From a bacterium (GTDB taxonomy: Bacteria > SZUA-79 > Acidulodesulfobacterales > Acidulodesulfobacteraceae): a stretch of 32,140 bases of DNA. Shown piece after piece: positions 1 to 7,785 of the stretch (position 1 is the stretch's first letter; each line of letters opens with the position of its first letter). The notes under the pieces were generated by a model, which was not told the origin of the DNA, searched no databases, and saw nothing but the letters and a program-made list of their open reading frames with translations. The stretch lies in NCBI GenBank assembly GCA_021800745.1, contig JAJYYS010000004.1:1-32140 (forward strand), in the 5' to 3' direction. The position numbers were made by a program, and so were the translations under genes.

Positions 1-2
1 TG

Positions 3-347
3 CCTTTAATATTTTCGGCCGGCATGATGATGCTCGACTCTACCGACGGCGTTATAATGCAGTATGCTTATAGCTGGGCTTTTTTAAATCCGGTAAGAAA
101 AATCTTTTATAATATCTCCATTACAAGCATTTCCGTTTTTCTGGCATTCTGCATAGGAACGATAGAATGGCTTCAGGTTATAGGAATGGAATTTAAACTG
201 ACCGGAGAGCCGTGGGATTTTTTCAACAACGTTTCATTCGGAATGTTGGGCGGGGCCATCGCCATAATACTTACGTCCTCATGGCTCCTGTCATTAGCAG
301 TATATAAGTTGAGCAGGGTAGAGGAAAGGTATATCGCAGGCGAATGA
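3..347 (+). CDS. Ni/Co permease (NiCoT family), C-terminal part
   Basis: Carboxy-terminal end of a HoxN/NixA-type nickel/cobalt transporter of the inner membrane; the 5' part lies outside the window and the frame is open from base 3. The stretch LDSTDGVIMQYAYSWAF matches the family's characteristic (F)xTxDGxxMxxAYxWAF helix. It is followed by KIFYNISIT and two more hydrophobic segments (about residues 35-55 and 72-95 counted from the first ATG), as in the last helices of NiCoT proteins. The stop overlaps the start of the downstream outer-membrane protein (ATGAAAATAATG context), so the two are probably translated together. The pairing suggests an outer-membrane partner for metal uptake, which is inference. 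Family assignment is fairly sure; Ni versus Co cannot be told. Confidence 0.82.
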   Translation, partial: PLIFSAGMMMLDSTDGVIMQYAYSWAFLNPVRKIFYNISITSISVFLAFCIGTIEWLQVIGMEFKLTGEPWDFFNNVSFGMLGGAIAIILTSSWLLSLAVYKLSRVEERYIAGE

Positions 348-1705
348 AAATAATGACAAATCGTACGATTAATTTTAAAAAAAATATCTATAGGCTGTTT
401 TTAGCTCTGATTATATTTGTCTTAGCACAGTTTGTTTCTTCACCGCCGCCCGCGGATGCATCAGACTTCGGTTCAAATTATACCGCCGGTTCTAAAGGCT
501 CTTTTTTATCTCAAATAAAACTGTTCGGCACTTTTGCCTCGTCTTATACGTATAATTTTGCAAATACAGCTGCGGACGCGCAGTTTCCGAACGGCAATTA
601 TAACGGAAACTATATAGACAATTATAAAGCAAACGGTTTCACGGTCAATGAATTTGATATAACGGTTTCAAAAGATGCATTTTCTAACGGAATAAATAAT
701 TTCGGGGTAGGCTTTAAAGTATCTTTCGATACCGGGGAAAACATTCAGGCAGTAGGACCTTATACCGGAAACTATAGTTATTATACCCAGCCTGTTTATA
801 GCCGTCCGCTATACGGATTCAGGCAGTTTTATGTTTCCTTAGGAATTCCGGTCGGAAAAGGATTAAAAATTTACCTTGGCGAAAAAAATTACTTAATAGG
901 TTTTGAATCTTATAATCTATCAAGGGTATGGACTAATACCTATTCCCCTATAACGGCGATAGAACCGGGGGAACTTACTGGAGTTTTTTTCAAGTATCCC
1001 TTTACTAAAAGGCTCAATATGGTTTTCGGCGTTGCGATGACCGATAACGCCTTATCGCCGATAAACAGGTATCCGACATTTGAATATATAGCTTCATACA
1101 AGCCCGTAAGGTTTCTGAAATTTCACGAAGGTATCGTTTACGGAGCTGAAAATTTTATTATCTATAATAATAATCTTTATCAGGACAATTTAAACAGATT
1201 TTTTTATAATTTCATAGACGCAAAATATAAATTTTTAAAATACTGGACGGCGGCTCTCGATTACGAAGTCGGCTTAAACGGCGGAATAAATAAGTCCATA
1301 GTTTATGGCAACGGAATAAATCCGGCAATTTTTAACTCTTCTGACAATATTTATCCCTCTTTTTTGATTTCAACCTCAGATTCGACTTTTAACAAATCCC
1401 GTTTTTCGGGAATTGCGTTTTATCTGCATCATTACTATCTCTTAAACGCAGGCAGATTTTCTCAAACTGTAAGAGAAACTGCGGTTTCCGACCCTAACGG
1501 CATGTGGGAAGAGGAGAGCGTTCCCGGAATCGCATATCATTATTTCGATTCGACTTTCACTATAGGATACAAGCCGCCTTCAAGAATATTAAAGAATGTT
1601 CGGTTCAGGCTTGAATTTGAAAACCAAATTGCCAACCACGGGGTTTACGGCAACGGCAGTAGCGTTCAAAATACTATAAACGCAATGGCGATTTATACTT
1701 TTTAA
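344..1705 (+). CDS. outer-membrane beta-barrel protein (OmpL-like porin type)
   Basis: 453-residue predicted outer-membrane protein. It has a basic start and a hydrophobic signal core (about residues 15-33), with a likely cleavage near ADASDF. The mature part is rich in alternating aromatic/polar strands and the chain ends in Phe, the usual C-terminal signature for BAM-dependent barrels. The segments FGTFASSYTYNFAN and FGVGFKVSFDTGENIQAVG resemble the putative beta-barrel porin-2 (OmpL-like) family. It overlaps the Ni/Co permease gene by 4 nt, so it may be the outer-membrane entry route for the same substrate, though only context supports that. The start is the ATG at 344; a second in-frame ATG lies at codon 4. 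A hairpin about 100 nt past the stop may end the transcript. Confidence 0.7.
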   Translation: MKIMTNRTINFKKNIYRLFLALIIFVLAQFVSSPPPADASDFGSNYTAGSKGSFLSQIKLFGTFASSYTYNFANTAADAQFPNGNYNGNYIDNYKANGFTVNEFDITVSKDAFSNGINNFGVGFKVSFDTGENIQAVGPYTGNYSYYTQPVYSRPLYGFRQFYVSLGIPVGKGLKIYLGEKNYLIGFESYNLSRVWTNTYSPITAIEPGELTGVFFKYPFTKRLNMVFGVAMTDNALSPINRYPTFEYIASYKPVRFLKFHEGIVYGAENFIIYNNNLYQDNLNRFFYNFIDAKYKFLKYWTAALDYEVGLNGGINKSIVYGNGINPAIFNSSDNIYPSFLISTSDSTFNKSRFSGIAFYLHHYYLLNAGRFSQTVRETAVSDPNGMWEEESVPGIAYHYFDSTFTIGYKPPSRILKNVRFRLEFENQIANHGVYGNGSSVQNTINAMAIYTF

Positions 1706-1809
1706 AACACATATCGTTTTACGGCAAAGATGCAAAAGATGCAGATAAAAACGCATGCCTTTTATACAGAAAAATAATTTCTATCGGCAATTTTGGGTTG
1801 CATTAACTA

Positions 1810-1846
1810 TTAACGGGAGCTATAAAAAATAGATAGCCCCCGTTAA
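1810..1846. terminator. long hairpin between convergent genes
   Basis: Arms of 14 nt (1810-1823 and 1833-1846) pair with a single A-C mismatch around a 9-nt A-rich loop. It sits between the converging outer-membrane protein and acetate-type transporter genes. There is no long T run on either side, so it may act as a bidirectional terminator or an mRNA-stabilising hairpin. Confidence 0.5.
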
Positions 1847-1870
1847 AGTATGTCAATAAGGCGTTACTAA

Positions 1871-2443
1871 TTACGCCGGAAGAATGGTTTTTTCCGCCGC
1901 TCCGTTAATTAGTACGGCTATGGCGGTATAAGTTGCGCATAAACCTGAAACTATGCCGACTATTCCTACCACAGGCAGAAGACCGGCTAATGACCCCGTA
2001 AAAAGCCCTATGGCCTGTATTAAAAGAAAAGCGCCTGTCGTAAAAAGGGCAATTTGAAGCATTGCCCATTTTTTTAATACATTAGCTCCGAAAAACGTTG
2101 CAAATGCAAAGATAGCCCACAGCAAGTGAAACCAGCCGCCGAACATAGGCGCAGGCCCGGCTGCGGATTTCGTAAGAACCGTCGCAATAAAGAAAGTTGA
2201 AACAGTCAAAAATAACAATCCGTACCCCGTAAATGCAACTCCCCCGAAAGCGCTGCCGCGCATAAAATCGTAAACGCCGGCTAAAACTAATCCGACGCCT
2301 CCGGTAAAGATAATCGTGCCTAAAATCAGCCCGTTAAACGGACCTGCAAATCCGCCGATTACCGTAGCCAAAAGCGTAAGAGCTATGCCATAAGCAAATA
2401 AACCCAACGCTGTTGGATCGCCAACTTTTTTTTCTTCTGCCAT
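1871..2443 (-). CDS. GPR1/FUN34/YaaH-family acetate transporter
   Basis: 190-residue inner-membrane protein with six predicted hydrophobic helices; the start GDPTALGLFAYGIALTLL corresponds to the family's N-P-x-P-L-G-L motif. The family (E. coli SatP) moves acetate/succinate with protons. The start chosen is the ATG at 2443, because AAGGAGGA lies 8 nt upstream (2451-2458) and the residues before it (an in-frame extension to 2512) do not look like this family. Glycine- and alanine-rich helices such as LILGTIIFTGGVGLVLAG support membrane insertion. It is a single-gene unit, convergent with the outer-membrane protein. Substrate is inferred from the family; some members are little studied. Confidence 0.85.
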   Translation of the reverse strand: MAEEKKVGDPTALGLFAYGIALTLLATVIGGFAGPFNGLILGTIIFTGGVGLVLAGVYDFMRGSAFGGVAFTGYGLLFLTVSTFFIATVLTKSAAGPAPMFGGWFHLLWAIFAFATFFGANVLKKWAMLQIALFTTGAFLLIQAIGLFTGSLAGLLPVVGIVGIVSGLCATYTAIAVLINGAAEKTILPA

Positions 2444-2690
2444 AACGACTTCCTCCTTACTTAAAGGTTTAGTTATTAAAATACCTAATTCCTTGAACGA
2501 ATGCAAGGTCATTTAAGGTATTTAATCCCTTTTACCTAGTATTTAGATAAATAGGCCGTTACTTCTTTGCAATGCTTTATTGAATACATTATAACGTAAA
2601 GCAATATTTTATCAAAAAATTTTTATTTATTATATAATTTAAATATAACATAAAGCAATATAATGTCAAGAAAATTTTATTACTACAAGT

Positions 2691-2811
2691 GTTAATAGCT
2701 TTTACGCCATTTTTAACTGATATTTTAATCTTTTCGGCAAGTTTTGGTTATCTTTTCTATTCGTAAAAGAAGTCGTAAAAGTAATATTTTGCCGTTATCT
2801 ACGATAGACAT
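2691..2811 (-). pseudogene. relic of a tyrosine integrase 5' end (oldest copy)
   Basis: Read leftward from the ATG at 2811 this gives MSIVDNGK. After removing one extra A it continues KYYFYDFFYE, stop, KR, stop, then LAEKIKISVKNGVKA. The intact integrase at 21227 begins MSIIKNGKYYFYDFVHEGKR and later has IAKQIEISVKN. The relic is therefore a homologous N-terminus with one frameshift, two in-frame stops and a short internal deletion. No catalytic part follows: the acetate transporter lies beyond it. It marks a former integrase end of an earlier element. The alignment was made by eye. Confidence 0.7.
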
Positions 2812-2815
2812 GACA

Positions 2816-2857
2816 ATACTCCCATATTTTACAATCATTTTTAAAATATGGGAGTAT
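2816..2857. repeat. perfect 16-bp inverted repeat
   Basis: Arms 2816-2831 and 2842-2857 are exact reverse complements (left arm ATACTCCCATATTTTA) with a 10-nt loop. It starts 5 nt upstream of the integrase-relic ATG, where a promoter or arm-binding site would be. The equivalent stretches beside the copies at 5180 and 21227 are recognisably related but not palindromic. Confidence 0.75.
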
Positions 2858-3053
2858 CATATCGCATATATGAAATATACCGGCATAAAAAAGACAAAAA
2901 TGAAGTTGCGTTAGAGTATTGGAGTGAGTGGTAGAGAGAAAAATTAAGGAAAACTAAAAGTAATGGCAAGAAAAGAGCAAAAAGAAATTGTTTAATTTAA
3001 TTTTATCCATATTCATCCTCTGTTAATATTTATATTTTTATACTATTCCGTTT

Positions 3054-3546
3054 TCACATCGCCTCTTCAAGTATTTTTTGGCTTATGTCGGGAGTAAGGT
3101 CGTGCGTTTCGGAAAGTGCGGTCATGCCGTGTTCCTTGAGCTTTTCAATAACTAACGGTATCTGTTCCTTTTTAATTCCGTATTGAGATAAGCGGGTTTT
3201 TATGCCGAGGCTTTCGAAAAATTCTCTGGTTTTATCAATCGCTTTATCTATTTTATCTTCGTCTTTAACTTCTTTTATATTCCATACGCGTTCGGCATAC
3301 TGCAATAATTTCTCTTTTTTCTTATCTTTTCTTATTTTTAACATAGAAGGCAAAACTACCGCTAAAGTCTGCGCGTGGTCTATGCCGAAAGAAGCCGTAA
3401 TTTCATGTCCTATTACATGAGTAGCGAGGTCTTTTGGAACGCCGGCGCCTACAATGCCGCATAGGGCTAATGACGAACACCATATATGATTAGCCCTTGC
3501 ATCGTAATTTTCAGGTTCAGTTATTATAAAAATCAAAATTTAACAT
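3054..3546 (-). pseudogene. yqhD: yqhD-like iron alcohol dehydrogenase, internal deletion
   Basis: The last 155 or so codons are a good match to the C-terminal half of NADPH-dependent aldehyde reductase YqhD (PENYDARANHIWCSSLAL, GHEITASFGIDHAQTLAVVLP, LLQYAERVWNI, EHGMTALSETHDLT). The normal length is about 387 residues. A ribosome site (AAAGGAGG) and an ATG at 3546 give MLNFDFYN, the usual YqhD N-terminus, and then the frame hits TGA. The conserved C-terminal half begins at once in another frame. About 225 codons, including the nucleotide-binding domain, have been deleted with a junction near 3520-3523. The GHE and DHAQ metal-ligand region survives, but the enzyme cannot work. It lies downstream of an aldo/keto reductase, as in the yqhD-dkgA pairing. 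Confidence 0.88.
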
Positions 3547-3626
3547 GATAGTAAAACCTCCTTTATATCATTAACCTTATTAATCTATAAATTTAAGTCT
3601 TTTTAATTTATTTTGTTATTTATTTA

Positions 3627-4900
<1,274 letters not shown>

Positions 4901-5104
4901 TTGTTATTATTTATAAATAAATCAAGAAGACTGATGTTGGTAGAACGAATAGATGCTTCTACCGCTGCGTTCAGAGTAGGCTATGAAAGTCCGTCCCAAT
5001 TCAGCCGAGAATATACCCGTCTATTTGGGAAACCGCCTTCGCGGGATATTGAAAGTTTACATAATTTTAAAGAAAAAAATGCGAAAAGGGTCCGGCTATC
5101 ATAA
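4901..5104 (+). pseudogene. AraC-family regulator, C-terminal remnant
   Basis: Only the second helix-turn-helix of an AraC/XylS regulator remains: RRLMLVERIDASTAAFRVGY then ESPSQFSREYTRLFGKPPSRDI, which is the typical end of AraC_N-type proteins (usual length near 300). Homology begins at about 4928; the codons before it are unrelated, and no effector-binding domain is found upstream. It is divergent from the aldo/keto reductase and near the broken yqhD, so it is plausibly the relic of a YqhC-like activator of this locus. The C-terminal 15 residues look like added sequence. Confidence 0.8.
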
Positions 5105-5123
5105 CTAACCCGCACAGAAGCTT

Positions 5124-5180
5124 CTATGAGCGGATAGAATATCCATCGATGATATATTTGCCTCTTTTTACGATAGACAT
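5124..5180 (-). pseudogene. relic of a tyrosine integrase start (second copy)
   Basis: Leftward from the ATG at 5180 this reads MSIVKRGKY and runs to a stop after 18 codons. The first nine codons match the live integrase (MSIIKNGKY). The sequence upstream of it (5181-5345) is an evident diverged copy of the stretch between the live integrase and tRNA-His (21228-21396), with shared words such as CTATGTGAAAAT and AAGTGGGGTGG versus AATGGGGTGG. The rest of this integrase is gone; the AraC-type remnant lies directly beyond. Confidence 0.65.
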
Positions 5181-5345
5181 AACATTTATTTTACAAGCAT
5201 TTTAATATAAGAACTGGGCGAGGATATATCAACTATGTGAAAATATAACAATAAAAAAGACAAAAATGGGTAAAAAATGGTCTTATTTGATTAAATATGA
5301 TAAATGCTTAAAACTGGAAAACCTTATGGAATATGCGGTTTTAAG

Positions 5346-5393
5346 TGGGGTGGATGACAGGTTTTGAACCTGCGACCACCGGAGTCACAATCC
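5346..5393 (-). repeat. left attachment site: 48-nt tRNA-His 3' fragment
   Basis: Exact copy of the tRNA-His 3' portion (CCA end, acceptor 3' strand, T arm, variable loop and anticodon arm), in the same orientation as the intact gene at 21397-21473. Beyond position 5393 the match stops at once (AAAGCCC here versus GGGGCTC in the tRNA). It cannot form a tRNA. Confidence 0.9.
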
Positions 5394-5452
5394 AAAGCCC
5401 TTATCTTATAACTGATATATTTTATTGGGATAATAAGCTAACGCTAAACCTG

Positions 5453-5474
5453 CCTATGTGAAAATCTCGCCATA
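5453..5474. repeat. 22-nt direct repeat, left copy
   Basis: Identical to 21281-21302, which lies between the live integrase and tRNA-His (core word TGTGAAAATCTCGCCATA). It sits 59 nt inside the left tRNA fragment. The stretch upstream of the relic at 5180 has only a diverged form. Possible integrase arm site or remnant of a second crossover. Confidence 0.75.
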
Positions 5475-5480
5475 GCGGTT

Positions 5481-5690
5481 TCAGACGGCCATATATTCCG
5501 CAAAGGAATAAGTTTCGGGTATAGGTATATTATCTTCCCTTAATCCCTGAACATGCATGCTTATGGCATCATGCATATTCTTCTCGGCTTCTTCTCTGGT
5601 CGCGCCTGTTGCCACGCACCCCGGAAGGTCAGGGGAATATGCAGAATAATTTCCGTCGGCTTTTTCTATTACTACTAAAAAACGGTGCAT
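5481..5690 (-). CDS. hicB: HicB-type antitoxin (short form)
   Basis: 69-residue HicB partial-RNase-H-fold protein: YSAYSPDLPGCVATGATREEAEKNMHDAI is split here as SPDLPGCVATGATREEAEKN and HDAISMHVQGL, the canonical HicB core. It neutralises the HicA mRNA interferase. It starts 1 nt after the hicA stop, with GAGGT inside the hicA end as ribosome site, so the order is toxin first. There is no separate DNA-binding domain, as in many short HicB proteins; autorepression would then need the complex or another factor. It sits just inside the left island boundary, a typical place for a stabilising toxin-antitoxin pair. Confidence 0.92.
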   Translation of the reverse strand: MHRFLVVIEKADGNYSAYSPDLPGCVATGATREEAEKNMHDAISMHVQGLREDNIPIPETYSFAEYMAV

Positions 5691-5691
5691 T

Positions 5692-5886
5692 TTATTTTAC
5701 CTCTTTTATTTTTGCCTGTTTCAATATACTGTTTAGCGTTCCGGGAGCCAAATCGTCGTTGGGATGTCCGGCTATCGTTACCCTGCCGGGTTTAGAGGGA
5801 TGTTTATATTGCCTGTGACTTCCTCTTACCGCGACTTCCCGCCACCCGTCCAATTCTATTAATTTTATGACGTCCCTTATTTTCAT
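5692..5886 (-). CDS. hicA: HicA-type mRNA interferase toxin
   Basis: 64-residue double-stranded-RNA-binding-fold toxin that cleaves mRNA. The motif GSHRQYKHPSKPGRVTIAGH contains the catalytic His24 (GSH), and the C-terminus LAPGTLNSILKQAKI is canonical. Length is normal for the family, and nothing suggests inactivation. It is the first gene of the hicAB pair; a TGATATAAT extended -10 box lies 15 nt upstream (5902-5910). It may help maintain the island against loss. Confidence 0.93.
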   Translation of the reverse strand: MKIRDVIKLIELDGWREVAVRGSHRQYKHPSKPGRVTIAGHPNDDLAPGTLNSILKQAKIKEVK

Positions 5887-5901
5887 TTATTTACCGTTTT
5901 T

Positions 5902-5910
5902 ATTATATCA
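5902..5910 (-). promoter_or_regulatory. extended -10 promoter of hicAB
   Basis: Minus strand reads TGATATAAT 15 nt before the hicA ATG. No good -35 is visible, which the TGN extension can compensate. Confidence 0.45.
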
Positions 5911-5935
5911 TTAATTATAAAAAAAAATCAGGATT

Positions 5936-6541
5936 TTACCCCTTCCGCACCTCCGGTTTCTTAATCCCAAACTTCTTGGCCAGAAGGCTAAAAAATTGTT
6001 TCGTGTTTCCAGTCGCTTGGGCGGCTTTTGACATGTTATAGTCGTTTTCACTTAAAATTTCCACCACCCGTTCTTTGGTCCATTCTGTTTTCTTGCCGGG
6101 TTTTGAAGCCTTGTAAATATCATTCCAGTTTTTGACGAAAAGGTAAGGTTCCTTAGGATCGTAGTTTCTTCCGAGCAATCCTTCCTTAAAATAAATATCT
6201 ATAGCCCTGAGCGCAAATTCCCGTTCTTCTTCCACTTCTTTTGATTTATCTATCCTAACAAGAAACGCAACCGACACCGGGAAGAGATGGTTGCCGGGAT
6301 CCATCGGGTTATATTTTTTGTGTATCGCCTTGTTTGACTTTACTTGCAACTTCCCATCGTTATTAAGCTTGGCGGCAAAAAGCAATAAATTAATCCAAGA
6401 TAAAATCAACCTGTCTTTTTCGGGATAATTATCTAAAGCCTTTATTTCAGGGATTGTAAAAAAATCTAAGGGGAGTTTTATGTACCTGGGGGTGTCTATA
6501 TCTACGTCAATTTCTTCTAATTCTTTTTTTATATCATCCAT
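5936..6541 (-). CDS. phage replisome-organiser-like protein with C-terminal HTH
   Basis: 201 residues. Residues 19-65 (RYIKLPLDFFTIPEIKALDN and on to LFAAKLNNDGKL) resemble the N-terminal winged-helix domain of phage replisome organisers (YxWLKLxxDFFxxxEIKxLR...). The last 40 residues, ILSENDYNMSKAAQATGNTK and QFFSLLAKKFGI, form a Fis-like helix-turn-helix. A role in initiating replication or controlling the element is inferred. It is divergent from the excisionase-like gene at 6651, with a shared operator-like dyad between them, so the pair may form a control region. The family match is by eye and moderate. Confidence 0.5.
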   Translation of the reverse strand: MDDIKKELEEIDVDIDTPRYIKLPLDFFTIPEIKALDNYPEKDRLILSWINLLLFAAKLNNDGKLQVKSNKAIHKKYNPMDPGNHLFPVSVAFLVRIDKSKEVEEEREFALRAIDIYFKEGLLGRNYDPKEPYLFVKNWNDIYKASKPGKKTEWTKERVVEILSENDYNMSKAAQATGNTKQFFSLLAKKFGIKKPEVRKG

Positions 6542-6580
6542 GATTTATCTTAATTATATAAAAGAAAAAATAATAATTCA

Positions 6581-6602
6581 AGCTGATAATTACTTATCAG
6601 CT
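6581..6602. promoter_or_regulatory. operator-like perfect dyad
   Basis: AGCTGATAA, TTAC, TTATCAGCT: 9-bp perfect arms with a 4-nt centre. It ends on the first base of the -35 box at 6602-6607 and lies between two divergent genes, both with predicted DNA-binding domains. Well placed for repression of the rightward promoter. Confidence 0.5.
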
Positions 6603-6629
6603 TGACATTTAAAATAATTGTATTATAAT
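6602..6629 (+). promoter_or_regulatory. sigma70-type promoter
   Basis: TTGACA (6602-6607), 16-nt spacer, TATAAT (6624-6629). This is the best consensus promoter in the window. It faces the excisionase-like gene, whose TTG start is only 21 nt past the -10. Confidence 0.75.
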
Positions 6630-6650
6630 ATAGGTAAAGTATTAAAGTAA

Positions 6651-6875
6651 TTGTCTAATAAACCTATCATGCACAACGAAATCTTAATAATTCAGGAAGC
6701 CGCCGAGTATTTAAGGATTTCCGTAACCACCCTCAGACGTTACGCATACGAAAGGCGTGTAACTCACTATAAATTAAAAGGCAAAGTTGTCTTCCGGAAA
6801 GCCGACCTGGAGAAATTCTTAGATACCCGGAAGATAGAAAGCTTCGAGGAGTTTAAAGGAAGGAATGTTTTATAA
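6651..6875 (+). CDS. excisionase-like MerR-type HTH protein
   Basis: Small DNA-binding protein of the HTH_17/excisionase class: IQEAAEYLRISVTTLRRYAY then KLKGKVVFRKADLEKFLDTR. Length is 74 residues from the TTG at 6651, or 68 from the ATG at 6669. The ATG is the safer start because the six extra residues are outside the domain, and the TTG lies only 21 nt after the -10 box. Proteins of this kind act as recombination directionality factors or as transcription regulators. The position downstream of a consensus promoter and operator, in an island with two recombinases, suggests control of excision. Confidence 0.75.
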   Translation: MSNKPIMHNEILIIQEAAEYLRISVTTLRRYAYERRVTHYKLKGKVVFRKADLEKFLDTRKIESFEEFKGRNVL

Positions 6876-7104
6876 ATAAATATAATTTTTTACTGCAGAA
6901 ACCCCGATTACCTCCGGCAAAGGTAATATTACTTATTATTGGCGGTTCTATGCTATGCAGGTAGAATTAAAAGCCGCCCGGAAGCCCGCAATAATTTGTT
7001 AAACAGGCCCCTTTCCGATTAGCACCGCAACCATTATTCTAAATTTATCGCAGAAACGGTTGCAGGAAAACGGTCTAAAGTAGTTTCTCAGATTATCGCG
7101 AGTA

Positions 7105-7189
7105 GGTTCGGGGCAGGCCCCTTGCGCTTCTTATAAGCGTACAATGTAGACCGAACCGAAGCGAAATGAACCGGATACGTCCGGTTTTT
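7105..7189 (+). ncRNA. possible structured RNA (three-way junction plus terminator)
   Basis: An outer stem GGTTCGG (7105-7111) pairs with CCGAACC (7151-7157). It encloses GGGG-CAGG-CCCC (7110-7121, which competes for two G) and CGCTT-CTTAT-AAGCG (7125-7139). It is followed 12 nt later by a hairpin ACCGGA-TACG-TCCGGT and T5. The stacking of three stems with a terminator is more than expected by chance in AT-rich DNA, but there is no identified promoter and no family match. It might instead be the 3' UTR of the excisionase-like gene. Confidence 0.3.
7170..7189 (+). terminator. intrinsic terminator
   Basis: ACCGGA-TACG-TCCGGT, a perfect 6-bp stem with a tetraloop, followed by four further T. 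It lies downstream of the excisionase-like gene on the same strand. Confidence 0.6.
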
Positions 7190-7482
7190 AAAGAAAGTGT
7201 ATGGGCAGTCCGCAAGTTTAAATTGCCAGTCCGCTATGTTACGGCTGGATTTGAACCGCGTATTACTCGCCTTTCTCTATGTTTTTGAACACAGAGAAAG
7301 GCTCGTGTGAAAATCCGTTAATTGCGCACCTTGTGGCGGTATTAACGGACACGAACAAATATATAATAGTTCCGACAATCTGGAGTTGCCTTCCGTCCGA
7401 AAGGAAAACAGGTTCTTTATTTAACAACCGCTTGCGGTGTATCGGAACATTTAAGGTAACGGATAAATATTTGGAGGGAAAT

Positions 7483-7785
7483 ATGGGAGGATTAATGGAT
7501 TTTTACAAGCAGCACCGGCGGCTGTTTTTGGCTCAAAAGCACCAGAACACCCGCCAGACGGAAAGATTTAAGGATATGGTTATAGTCAAGTTCTTAGGCT
7601 ACTGCGAATCCCAAAGTATATTCCATAACGGCGGGATTAAAAAAAGAACTGCGGCAGGCTTTTTCCGTTCCCGTGACGTAATAAGCTTATCTAAGGAAAC
7701 CAAGCGAAAATATTTTCTGGTCCTGCGGGAGTTTTACTCCCGTAATAAAAAGATATACCTAAAAAAGGAGGACTGCGGGTTATGA
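7483..7785 (+). CDS. small protein upstream of recombinase, unknown
   Basis: 100 residues from the ATG at 7483, chosen because GGAGGG lies 4 nt upstream (7473-7478) and the earlier in-frame ATG (7279) is inside a stem-loop. Basic and aromatic-rich (FYKQHRRLFLAQKHQNTRQT, FFRSRDVISLSKETKRKYFL). The part VIVKFLGYCESQSIF and the spacing of helices recall an N-terminal SAM-like core-binding region of recombinases, but no motif settles it. The stop overlaps the start of the Integrase_1-type gene (TTATGAG context, 4 nt), so the two are translationally coupled. It could be an accessory subunit of that recombinase. Confidence 0.6.
   Translation: MGGLMDFYKQHRRLFLAQKHQNTRQTERFKDMVIVKFLGYCESQSIFHNGGIKKRTAAGFFRSRDVISLSKETKRKYFLVLREFYSRNKKIYLKKEDCGL

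Larger units (their letters stand above)
2444..3053. other. 610-bp stretch without an intact gene
   Basis: Holds the upstream region of the acetate-type transporter, then an integrase 5'-end relic (2691-2811, minus strand), a 16-bp perfect inverted repeat (2816-2857), and a short stretch around 2875-2905 that resembles the sequence just upstream of the live integrase at 21227 (shared words such as ATAAAAAAGACAAAAATG versus ATAAAAAAGGCAAAAAAGGG). Nothing recognisable is seen from about 2906 to 3053. Confidence 0.5.
6876..7482. other. 600-bp non-coding stretch with strong secondary structure
   Basis: An open frame runs from an ATG at 7279 into the gene at 7483, but its first 68 codons look non-coding. 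They begin inside a 10-bp stem-loop (GCCTTTCTCT at 7269-7278, AGAGAAAGGC at 7293-7302). The stretch also holds a possible structured RNA (7105-7189) and a duplicated word CAGTCCGC about 20 nt apart near 7205 and 7227. No protein is recognised; scattered short frames around 6900-7000 may be decayed coding sequence. Confidence 0.4.

Noticed and set aside
2441..2512. Upstream start of the acetate-type transporter at 2512
   Set aside because: The extension contains the Shine-Dalgarno of the internal ATG at 2443, and the family begins near MAEEKKVGDPTALG.
5346..5393. Second tRNA-His gene
   Set aside because: Only the 3' 48 nt are present; the D arm and 5' acceptor strand are missing.
7240..7265. 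Minus strand GGTTCAAATCCAGCC looks like a tRNA T arm
   Set aside because: The flanking bases do not pair into a T stem, and no acceptor or anticodon arm is found, so it is not a tRNA or a usable attachment fragment.
7279..7482. 68-codon N-terminal extension of the gene at 7483
   Set aside because: It starts inside a 10-bp stem-loop, lacks a ribosome site, and its residues look non-coding. The ATG at 7483 has a good GGAGGG.
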